From assembly GCA_022661535.1 (NCBI GenBank), contig JAKULF010000011.1, positions 1,674,001 to 1,738,000 of the forward strand: a stretch of DNA of 64,000 nt, read 5' to 3'. Position 1 is the stretch's first letter; the number at the start of each line of letters is the position of its first letter. The notes under the pieces are model-generated. The model did not search any database, was not told the DNA's origin, and was given only the letters and a program-made list of their open reading frames with translations. Shown piece after piece: positions 12,598 to 20,787 of this stretch. A program made the position numbers and the translations under genes. The stretch comes from Eutypa lata (lineage: Eukaryota; Ascomycota; Sordariomycetes; Xylariales; Diatrypaceae).

Positions 12598-13763
12598 CCT
12601 TGCTTAAAAAAGGTATGCTAGTTTGATCTTGAGGAAACAACAGAGGAGCTCAAAACCAACACTAATAACTGTGACCGTCTGAATACGGTTCACGAACCAC
12701 CTCTGCTGGTCGTAGGTGCATTGTTGATCCCTGGCGTTAATTAGACTGGTAAGACGTGTTGACACAAAGTTGACCTTTAATTTTTCTGCTTGCACTTCAC
12801 CGATCCCTCATGAAGGTCTATCGGACCGATTCTTCAAGTAAAGAAGTTGCCACCTTCGAGATTCATTCTAAATGCACATCAGGGTAACTACCTATGTCCT
12901 AATGTCGAACTACTACTGGTGAGGTTATGGCGTAAAGCCGAACTACTACGAAGGTCAGGTTCAAAAAACGTATGGGCCATGCCAAGCAGTCGGCCACAGT
13001 GCATATTACCGGCTGTGTTCCACTTGTACAATACAGATAACGCTATTTGTTTGCTACTTGCTCGAGATCACTGCTCTTTGCATCATTATTTACTACACTT
13101 TATACATTAGGCTCTTTCTTCGTCAACGGTGTACAGCTGCAGCTAAGCTGCATGCAGATCGAGCATATATATTTTATATATCCTTTAAAAAATAATTTTT
13201 ATATTTCTATATTACTGAACCATGAATCAACATTTTAATTTTGTTTCTAAAAAACTTAATACTAAGGTCAAAAGTTAAACTCATTTGTGTAAACTTGTAC
13301 ATCGTATTTGATGTTGCTATTAAGAATACCGATGCCAGTTGAGCTTGAACCAATTCGGTGACAGGTGTTTTTACAGTGCACTGCCATAATGCCATATTTA
13401 GAGCTCTTCGAAGCCAAGAAAATGAAAACCAAGGCATGACGCGGCCTGACGATAGTGAATGAAATCTCCCTAGGCGACCGGTAGTTACGAAGAGGGGGCT
13501 ACGTGGGAATCACTATTCGAGAAGAAGCACTTTGGCAACGCGTGGCTATGTAATATCTTAAAAGAACGGGAGACAATGCAACCCAACCTCGGGGGTTGAT
13601 TTCCACAACAGTTTCTATCGCTGCTCGTGACTCAGGCGATACCCACCTCATCGATTATATATAAGACTGAAGACATGTCACCAGAGACGTGGTCGATATC
13701 TGGTTGCCACACTTCCACACTCACCTCCCTCTTCAGACCCTGCAATTTACCAATAGAAGCATC
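12598..13763. other. Intergenic region upstream of the hydrolase
   Basis: AT-rich DNA with no supported gene. It ends in a recognisable promoter (TATATAAG near 13658) for the alpha/beta hydrolase. Confidence 0.55.
13656..13665 (+). promoter_or_regulatory. TATA box of the alpha/beta hydrolase gene
   Basis: TATATATAAG lies about 100 nt upstream of the ATG at 13764, a typical distance for a fungal core promoter. It suggests the gene was transcribed before or despite its frameshifts. Confidence 0.5.
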
Positions 13764-14809
13764 ATGAAGACCGTTGGAAGCACTATCGCCGTGCTCAGCC
13801 TAATGTCAAGCGTCAATCCTATGTCGGCAATGGCACAGAATATGTCGTACGGAGCCGACAACTTCTACCGCAGTGACAGAGTGACGGTTCAGCCAATCAC
13901 CTTCCCGACACAAAACCAGATCACTGTCGCGGGCAACCTCTTCTTCAGCAACCAACCCAATCGCAGCGTCGACTCGCCGGCCATCATCGTCGGCCACCCC
14001 ATGGGTGCAGTGAAGGAGCAAAGCTCGAACCTCTACGCCCAGAAGTTAGCTGAGCAAGGCTTTGTCACGGTTTCCCTTGACCTCCCGTTCTGGGGCGGCA
14101 GCGAGGGTGTGCCGCGCAATGCGGTGTCTCCAGAATTTTATGCAGAGGCGTTCAGCGCAGCAGTGGACTACCTCGGCATGCAGGACTTTATCGATCGTGA
14201 GCGGATCGGCGCCCTCGGCATCTGCGGCAGCGGCTCCTTCGTAATCAGCGCGGCAAAGATCGACCCCCGCATGAAGGCCATTGCGACTGCTAGCATGTAC
14301 GACATGGGCGCTGTCACCCGCAATGGACTGCGGAATTCGCAAAGCGTTGAGCAGCGCAAAGAGGTCACCGCTGCGGCGGTACAACAGCGCTGGGCTGAAG
14401 CGGCTGGCGGTGCGATTGCGTATACTGGGCGGTACGCCGAATGTGCTCACGGACAACTCGACTGACGTCGATCGTGAGTTTTTTTGACTTCTACCGTACC
14501 AGGCGTGGCGAGTTCACGCCGGAAGGCACAACACCGAACCTTACCACCCACCCGACTCTTTCCAGCATCGGGAAGTTCATGAACTTCTACCCATTCAACG
14601 ATATTGACACAATCTCGCCGCGCCCGATACTCTTTATATCCGGCGACCAGGCACACTCGCGCGAGTTCAGCGAAGGCGCTTTTGCAAATGCGGGCGAACC
14701 GAAGGAGATGGTCTGGGTACCGGGCGCCGGTCACGTCGACCTCTACGATCGCGTGGATCTCATCCCATTTGACAAGCTCACCCAATTCTTTCAGACGAAC
14801 CTTGCCTGA
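13764..14809 (+). pseudogene. Bacterial-type secreted alpha/beta hydrolase, two frameshifts
   Basis: The ATG at 13764 starts an intron-less frame with a signal-peptide-like N terminus (MKTVGSTIAVLSLM, then AMA-Q as a possible cleavage site). An alpha/beta hydrolase follows: IIVGHPMGAVKEQSSNLYA, the nucleophile elbow GICGSGSF, DPRMKAIAT and, near the end, the acid/His region ILFISGDQAHS and PGAGHVDLYD. These are hallmarks of the dienelactone-hydrolase/YcjY-like family that is widespread in Pseudomonadota. The frame breaks after GGAIAYTG by an extra G in 14427-14429, and again by an extra T in the T7 run at 14479-14485. Across the two shifts the protein is otherwise continuous to the TGA at 14807-14809. 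Bacterial origin is inferred from the family and the lack of introns. It is called a pseudogene because of two independent shifts, both in homopolymers, so sequencing error must be excluded. Confidence 0.8.
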
Positions 14810-14853
14810 GGTGTTGCACTTTTGGGGTGGTCCACGCACAAGATACTTAATAT

Positions 14854-14872
14854 TATATATATATATATATAT
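14854..14872. repeat. (TA)n microsatellite
   Basis: About nine TA units immediately downstream of the hydrolase pseudogene. Confidence 0.85.
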
Positions 14873-15015
14873 TTCTAAATATATTTCTAATCTATGTGTG
14901 TTGCAGCTAAGTAGTTCCACGAACAGCTTACTAAGCCCCCGGAGTAGGACATCTACAGAACTTTGGGCTTTCAACTGGGGCGATCTCTTTTCGTTTAGAT
15001 TTATAGTATTAATGT

Positions 15016-15205
15016 GGGATATTTGGTGGGATAGCAAAGTAGTGGTTGAGAGCCACCAGGTCAAACGGAGGGATTCGGTGTCAGACGTCACCATTCCGGC
15101 GTTTGCAGCCGGAATGGCACCTATGTAACTAAAGATTTCCGACTTAGATTCCTGACAAGACATCAAGCTTCCTGAGACCGGAAAAATGACCCCTAACTCT
15201 CCACA
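15016..15205 (+). repeat. Dispersed repeat, copy A (190 bp) with a perfect hairpin
   Basis: It aligns over its whole length, by eye at roughly three quarters identity, with 52065-52253 in the same orientation. Shared blocks include GTCAAAC, CGGTGTCA, ACCTATGTA, CAAGCTTCCTGAGACC and ATGACCCCTAACTCT. Inside it, 15091-15100 (CCATTCCGGC) and 15108-15117 (GCCGGAATGG) form a perfect 10-bp stem with a 7-nt loop. No coding capacity is evident. It is probably a remnant of a small non-autonomous transposable element; no terminal repeats or target duplications were confirmed. Confidence 0.75.
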
Positions 15206-15701
15206 ATTAATATATTGGTAATATCCATTTAAATCCAAACACCATTGAATATTACGTTGCTTAATAAGTATTTTTGTTAATTAGTTATATGTATTTAAAA
15301 ACGTTGTGAAGGTTTAAAATCGATTACTACGTACATACATATGTAGGTAAAAAGGTCATTGTGACCCCTGCAATTCACTACCTACCTTTAATAACTAAAT
15401 TGCCTTTTCCCGTGGGATTTACGGGTCTTTCGCTGTATTAGGCTTAGTGGGTATATTGGATACAAGCCCTAGCCACAACGTAGCTGCGGCTTAGCTGCCT
15501 GCATTGCCAACGAAAAAAGGGCTGATGTGTGAGTTAAGGCCACAGGCCACTAGCCGTATTGGCGCAGCTGCGGCGTTGCAGCCCTGCAATGACGCAGCCA
15601 CCTGAGAGGAAGGCCTAGTTAGTGATAGGTATGGCAAGGCACGTCGTTCCCAATTAAGTGAAGCTTCACAAGCAATCAAGAGCTAATCAATCACAACCAC
15701 A

Positions 15702-16544
15702 ATGCTCACAACAAAACCCTACCTGCGCACGCGGCGCCCCTCCCCCACAACAGTCGAGTTCATCGTATCGACGCGACCACCACTCACTCTCCCCTTACGC
15801 ATCCTACTAGGACTCGTCTATCTGATACGAATCCTCGCCGCGCTCGGCGTGCTACTGCTCCTCTCATCAGCCTGGTGTCTGAGCTCCTCCAATACAAGCG
15901 ACCTCACTACTCTCTCCACCACCACCAACACTAGCAACAACAACAGCAGCAGCAATGCTACATTCCCGCTTTCGTCCTCCACATCAGCATCGATACCAGC
16001 AACCCCTTTTCTCTCCCTAACCACCCTGCACGACCTCCTCACCACCCTCCAACAAAGCACAGGCCCAGGCCGTCTCCTCGCCTCCCTCGCGCGCACAATA
16101 CCCATTTTCATCCTAGCACCTTACTGTCTCGCCCAGCTCTACATCCTGCTACTGGGACGGATCCACACCGAGGAGCGGCTCCTCGTGCTCCGCGGGTTAG
16201 GGATTCAGACGAGCAGCACGGGCAGCGGGGGCGCGTTGACCGCAACGACACGGTTCATACCGACGGAGAAGATCCGCGACGTGCTGATCAGTGAGGCGTT
16301 CCGGGGCTTCGAGGTCCGCCATTACCTCGTGGTGGTCGTGGACGGGGAGGAGGACGTCGTGGTGGTGTTTCCGAGGTTGCTGCCGAGGCCGAAGGTGCTG
16401 GAGAAGGTTTGGAGGGGCGTGAGGGAGTGTCTTTGGGAGTATGATAGTAATGGTGGTGATGGTGGTGGGGTTAATGGGGTTAGAGAGAGAAATGGGAGGG
16501 AGAGTGGGTACAGGTATGGAGAGAAGGATGGTGTTGCTGCTTAA
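15702..16544 (+). CDS. GPI15: PIG-H / Gpi15, subunit of GPI-GlcNAc transferase
   Basis: Single-exon frame of 280 residues from ATG 15702. Two hydrophobic segments (around TLPLRILLGLVYLIRILAAL and IPIFILAPYCLAQLYILLL) flank a Ser/Thr/Asn-rich loop. They are followed by the PIG-H domain: EERLLVLRGLGIQTSS, RFIPTEKIRDVLISEAFRGF and HYLVVVVDGEEDVVVVFP, then LLPRPKVLEKVWRGVRECL. PIG-H belongs to the ER-membrane complex that transfers GlcNAc from UDP-GlcNAc to phosphatidylinositol, the first step of GPI-anchor synthesis. The protein is longer than the roughly 190-residue human one because of the low-complexity loop and a Gly-rich tail. The gene is convergent with PUS3, about 260 bp apart. The assignment is confident. 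Confidence 0.92.
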   Translation: MLTTKPYLRTRRPSPTTVEFIVSTRPPLTLPLRILLGLVYLIRILAALGVLLLLSSAWCLSSSNTSDLTTLSTTTNTSNNNSSSNATFPLSSSTSASIPATPFLSLTTLHDLLTTLQQSTGPGRLLASLARTIPIFILAPYCLAQLYILLLGRIHTEERLLVLRGLGIQTSSTGSGGALTATTRFIPTEKIRDVLISEAFRGFEVRHYLVVVVDGEEDVVVVFPRLLPRPKVLEKVWRGVRECLWEYDSNGGDGGGVNGVRERNGRESGYRYGEKDGVAA

Positions 16545-16801
16545 AACATTTGGGTAGTTTCGCTGGTTTTTCTTTCTTGGCCATGGATATGAATTGAGAG
16601 TTTCTCTGTTTCGAAGCGGTGCGGGAGTTATTATGGATGATTGGTAATTGGATTGAAATGCTTTTATTGAATAGCGTGTCTTCCATACGTATGCAGCAGA
16701 TAGGACACCCAAACACTATATGGAATATACATATAGATATATCATTTCTAGCAAAGTAGCCATGTAGAGCGCTCGCCCTCTTCATCGCAGTACTCTCCTC
16801 T

Positions 16802-18931
16802 CTACTCATCCGCATCCACAACACCAACCCCGGCAGGCCCAGCAGCCTGCGCCTCCGCATCCGCCCTCTTCTTAGCAATCGCGCCCCTCCACTCCGCAGC
16901 ATCCGCATAGCCCTTTCTCCTCGCCTCGCGATCATAGACCTCCTCCGGCGCCGGCAACGTCGCCTTCTCTCGGATCGGCTGATACTTCCCGACGGCACGC
17001 GGCCGGTTCCCGCCTTCGAAGACCCTCTGGCTGCCGCCGGGCAGGTGCGCAGGGGCGCGTGAGTCGAGCCTCCGACGCACATCCGACTGGGGGCCCGCCA
17101 CGAGCCCCAGCAGCTGCGCGGCCAGCAGCTCGTCGAGCTTGCGCTCGCGCCACGTCGTCCACAAGTCGTCTACGAGGCCGTACTGGGGTGCGTGCTTGCT
17201 GGCCGGGCTGTCCTCGCCCAGGTGCACCCAGCGTATGGCGTCGGTGTTGTTGTTTCGTCTCGTGATGTCGCTCGAGTCGCGCTGCCCTTGGTTGGCCGGC
17301 AGAGCTAGGTCCGGGAATATGCAGTCCCAGAGCACGAGTGGCGTCTCGTTCGCGAGCACGTAGTTAGGCCGGCGCGGCTGCCGCTGCACGTCGAGCAGGT
17401 GGTCGATGATGGAGGGGTCCTCGAGCCCCTGGCCTACCATGAAGAGCACGGCTACCATGCAGCGGATCTGGTGCCAGAGGAAGGCGGAGCCGCGCACGTG
17501 GAAGTAGTAGACCTTGGGGAACTTTCCTTTCTCTACCTTCTCCTCCTTATTCTCGTCGACGACGGCTGTTGTTGTTGTTGTTGTTGTTGTCGTCGTCGTG
17601 GGACGTGGCAGGAACTCGTCCCCCGACAAGAACGGCAGCGCCGTCTCCACGTCCGCCACCTCGACGATGTCGCTCTCGAAGACGCGCCGCTCGAAGTTGA
17701 CGATCAGCTTGCTCGGGTCCACCTTGCAGAAGTTGCGAAAGTCGTGCAGGCCCTCGAACCGCTTCGCCGCGTCGCGCATGGCGTCGATGTCGAGCCAGCC
17801 GTCTTTGGGCTTCTTCTTCTTCTTGCTACCCGCGTCCTTGCCAGCAGCAGCAGCAGTGATGGGGGTGGCATTAGGGTCCTCGAGACTCGTCGGTATGGGT
17901 GGGTACGCCGGCTGCGTGAAGAAGTATCGGTACTGCCTCTCGCGGCAGTCGTGCCGCGCTGAGAAGCCCTCGGGTGTCGTCGGGCACCACGCTAGGATCC
18001 GGATGTCGCGCGGTAGGAGCCGGTTTAGTACCTTGCAGTATTGCACTTCGTCTATGAAGTCGTCGAACGGGCGGTCCTCCTGAACTTTCTCCTTCGTTTT
18101 CTTTTTTTTCTTCTTTTTCTTTTTCCCGTCGCTTGCTCCAGGGTCTTTATCTACCGGGGCCTCTGTGGATTCTTCTACTCCTGTTGTCTGTGTCTCAGCA
18201 GTAGCAGTCTCAACACCATCCTTCTCCTCCACCCTTTCTTTCCCACCCACCACCACGTCTTCCACGTCTTCCACCTTCTTCTCCTCTTCCGCCGGCTCTT
18301 TCGGCCGATTACTCCTCAACCGAATAGCGATGACCTGCCCGAACGCGCTGACGCCGCGATCCGTGCGGCCGCACTTCGAGTACTCCCAGTCGTCGAGGCG
18401 GACCTCGTCGGGGTTGTCGGGGAAGACGAGGCAGGCCTTGACGAGGGCCTTCCAGAGCTCCTCCTCGATCGTCGGCAGGTTCGCGCTCGTCTGGAACTCG
18501 AACCCGCCGTAGTTCTTGCCCAGGTACGCCAGCTTCAGCGCCACCAGCCGCGTCGTGTACTTAGACGGGTCAATCTTGCCGTCGGTTGGTCGCTTGCGCG
18601 GCTTCAGGCTCTTATTCTTTGCCGCCACCCCAGGATCAGGAGGAGCCGCAGTCTCGGTGACATCAATGGTACCCTGCTGCTGCTGCTGCTGGTGGTGATC
18701 CCGTTGCCGGGCCTCGGACTCCAGCGCTTGGATCCGCTGGATCAGCGCATCCTTGGTCCATCGGTTGTATTTGGACTTGTCGTCCATATTGCGTAGTGAT
18801 AGTAGCGTAGCTTTATTGCCTTGCGCAACAAGCCCTGTAGAGAATGTGTGACTCCTCAGATGCGACGTTATAGCGCTTGTAGTGGGCCTCTTGAGCCGCC
18901 AGCTGTGAGGTCGGCGACTGAGGGCTTTCAT
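16802..18931 (-). CDS. DEG1: tRNA pseudouridine(38/39) synthase Pus3/Deg1
   Basis: Intron-less frame of 709 residues. The TruA-type core starts near residue 125 (TRLVALKLAYLGKNYGGFEF). It contains the catalytic Asp191 in CGRTDRGVSAFGQV, then CREREYRYFF-like CRERQYRYFF, GLHDFRNFCKVD and FLWHQIRCMVAVLFMVGQGL. Deg1/Pus3 makes pseudouridine at positions 38 and 39 of the anticodon stem of many tRNAs. Several lysine- or threonine-rich inserts make it longer than the yeast enzyme. A second in-frame ATG at 18785-18787 (MDDKSKYNRWTKDALIQRIQ) matches the usual cytosolic/nuclear start. The 48 extra residues ahead of it are Arg/Ser/Thr-rich and lack acidic residues, like a mitochondrial presequence. Starts at both sites would suit the known dual action of the yeast enzyme, but this is inferred. 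Confidence 0.92.
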   Translation of the reverse strand: MKALSRRPHSWRLKRPTTSAITSHLRSHTFSTGLVAQGNKATLLSLRNMDDKSKYNRWTKDALIQRIQALESEARQRDHHQQQQQQGTIDVTETAAPPDPGVAAKNKSLKPRKRPTDGKIDPSKYTTRLVALKLAYLGKNYGGFEFQTSANLPTIEEELWKALVKACLVFPDNPDEVRLDDWEYSKCGRTDRGVSAFGQVIAIRLRSNRPKEPAEEEKKVEDVEDVVVGGKERVEEKDGVETATAETQTTGVEESTEAPVDKDPGASDGKKKKKKKKKTKEKVQEDRPFDDFIDEVQYCKVLNRLLPRDIRILAWCPTTPEGFSARHDCRERQYRYFFTQPAYPPIPTSLEDPNATPITAAAAGKDAGSKKKKKPKDGWLDIDAMRDAAKRFEGLHDFRNFCKVDPSKLIVNFERRVFESDIVEVADVETALPFLSGDEFLPRPTTTTTTTTTTTAVVDENKEEKVEKGKFPKVYYFHVRGSAFLWHQIRCMVAVLFMVGQGLEDPSIIDHLLDVQRQPRRPNYVLANETPLVLWDCIFPDLALPANQGQRDSSDITRRNNNTDAIRWVHLGEDSPASKHAPQYGLVDDLWTTWRERKLDELLAAQLLGLVAGPQSDVRRRLDSRAPAHLPGGSQRVFEGGNRPRAVGKYQPIREKATLPAPEEVYDREARRKGYADAAEWRGAIAKKRADAEAQAAGPAGVGVVDADE

Positions 18932-19309
18932 ACACCTCAGTCCCTTCCCTTCCTATCCAAATAGCTATACTCAAAGTGAGAACGAAAAAAGTTTGTCGAT
19001 TTTAACGAACCATAACCCAAATTTTATCGATTTTTTTTCTTCCGAATGTGGTATCACCATCTCTAGAAGATCAAACCTCTAATAGGGCGAAGATGAATAT
19101 CAATATTAGGTTGACAAATTGTTATCGATAAGAGAAAGTTAAGATATTTGAGTGCCTCCAGGCTAGCGCTACAACATTGCCGTGGCGGGCGCTATTAAAA
19201 TGGATCGACCATCTCTCCCGTTCCAGGAATCTGAAATATAAACGGTCTTGTAGATAATTATCAGAGTAACTTCAGTCCTACGTAGTAGAATCAATATAAA
19301 TTTGTTGAA
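18932..19309. promoter_or_regulatory. Divergent promoter region of PUS3 and the small GTPase
   Basis: A 378-nt AT-rich spacer between two divergently oriented starts must hold both promoters. No single element can be assigned with confidence. Oligo-T tracts such as CGATTTTTTTTCTT near 19030 are present. Confidence 0.4.
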
Positions 19310-20061
19310 ATGGACGAATTCACGATTACGATATTATTACTCGGTGATGAGAAAGTCGGGAAAACAACGTTCCTGTCGTGAGTCGCTACCTAGGTATCCA
19401 ATAGAACAGGTGTAAGATTTTAAAAAGCTCTAATAAGACGCAACAGACGAATCAGCGGAGGCAGCGAGTCCCTGGATGGCCCTGCTTCTTCTATCACCAT
19501 ATTACGGGACATAGACCAGCCGTTCATCTTCGAACTGCGGAACAGGAAGCACAAGTACCGTCTCGAATTTCACGATACGTCAAGTCCGGACAACTGGCGG
19601 CTACTAAAGCCGGATCTTGTTCTCATCTGTTATAATATTAGCCAGAGATTAAGTCTCATCAACATGGAGAGAGTAGTAAGTGACTAAACTATGCCTCCCC
19701 ATTCCATTCAATTCCATTCCATACCATAATTTCTCATCAGACCTTGCGCCTAACGCCTTTTCCTATTCCCCCTTCCCGATAGTGGATCAAAGAAGTTCAC
19801 AGCGCGTTCAAGAGCGGTACCCTCCCGGTGATAGTGGTGGGGCTCAAGAGGGATCTGAGGTCCGAGGACGACCCCAACGGGATCATATATCCCCAGGAAG
19901 GATATAAAGTGTCGCAGGAGATGAGGGCGGATAAATATGTCGAATGCTCGGCCATAACGGGGGAGCTTCTTAAGCTGGCTTTTGAAGAGATCTGCAAAAC
20001 CGCCGCGCAGACAGTGACGGATGAGGGCGGGCAGAGCGAAGGCGGTTGCACGCTCTTATAG
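19310..20061 (+). CDS. Atypical Ras/Rho-superfamily small GTPase with CAAX end
   Basis: Three exons (19310-19377, 19447-19675, 19783-20061) give 191 residues. The P-loop GDEKVGKT (residues 12-19) is intact. The G3 motif, normally DxxG, reads DTSS at 66-69, and the G4 motif, normally N/TKxD, reads LKRD at 120-123. CSAIT near residue 154 fits the G5 SAK-type motif. The chain ends CTLL, a CAAX box whose final Leu favours geranylgeranylation, so the protein should sit on a membrane. It resembles the Rho/Ras fold but cannot be placed in a named subfamily. Loss of the DxxG Gly and of the G4 Asn suggests altered hydrolysis or nucleotide specificity; this is inferred. Introns 1 and 2 are 69 and 107 nt. 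The gene is divergent from PUS3 and convergent with RPC17. Confidence 0.85.
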
Positions 20062-20178
20062 ATGCAAGAATAATCGACAATCGTTACCTCCACTTCCACG
20101 ATGATAACCAGAGATAGGCCATCGTCATCACCACCTAACAATAAAGTAGGGTCAGTCGAACAGGATATCGATCATCCA

Positions 20179-20787
20179 TCACTGCCCATCCTCCGTAGTC
20201 TCCATAGCATCCCCCTCGCCCTCGCCCTCCTCCTCCTGGGGCGGGAAGGCGCCCAGGACCTCGGTGATGCCGTTGACGATGTCCTCCTGGTCTTCGGGGC
20301 TGAACCGCTCCTCCATCTCCTCCACGACGGCGTTGAGCGTCGGGACGTTGGTGGGCCGCATGTTGAAGATCATGATGAACTCGCCCTTGGTGAGCGAGTA
20401 GGCGCGCAGCCTCTGCATCAGCTGGGGGATGATCGCCGCCGCCGCGCCGCCCCCGAACGGCTGCGGCTTCTGGCTCAGAGGGCTGGGGAACGCCTCGAAG
20501 TATTGGATGAGCTATTGATGGGGAGTTAGAACCTTTTTGAAGAAGAAAAAAAATGATTTTAAAGGAGAAGGAGAAGGAGAAAGAAGAAGAGAAGAAAAAA
20601 ACCGAATTGGTATGTGAATGTGCATGTGCATGTTTTGTCGTAGTTCTCAACTCACTTCCTTCCGCAACGTCTCGAGATTGTTAGGCCCGCGCCGCTTCTG
20701 CTCTTGATACTCCTTGGCCTGGGCGCTAAGGAACTCGTAGACCTCCAGATTGGTGAGGACGGCACTTTGCGCCTCCAGGATCTTCAT
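20179..20787 (-). CDS. RPC17: RNA polymerase III subunit Rpc17 (RPC9/CGRP-RCP)
   Basis: Two exons, 20656-20787 and 20179-20511, separated by a 144-nt intron with GTGAGT donor and TAG acceptor, give 154 residues. The start MKILEAQSAVLTNLEVYEFL and the body RAYSLTKGEFIMIFNMRPT, with ERFSPEDQEDIV, fit the Rpc17/CGRP-RCP family (RPB4-like, HRDC-type fold). Rpc17 pairs with Rpc25 to form the Pol III stalk used in initiation at tRNA and 5S genes. The tail is acidic (EEEGEGEGDAMETTEDG). The gene is convergent with the small GTPase, about 120 bp apart. The assignment is confident; the ATG choice rests on the conserved N terminus. Confidence 0.88.

Larger units (their letters stand above)
14810..15701. 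other. Intergenic region with a repeat copy
   Basis: Holds a (TA)n run at 14854-14872 and one copy of a dispersed 190-bp repeat (15016-15205). The rest is AT-rich with no gene seen. The 5' flank of the PIG-H gene is at the right end. Confidence 0.6.
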
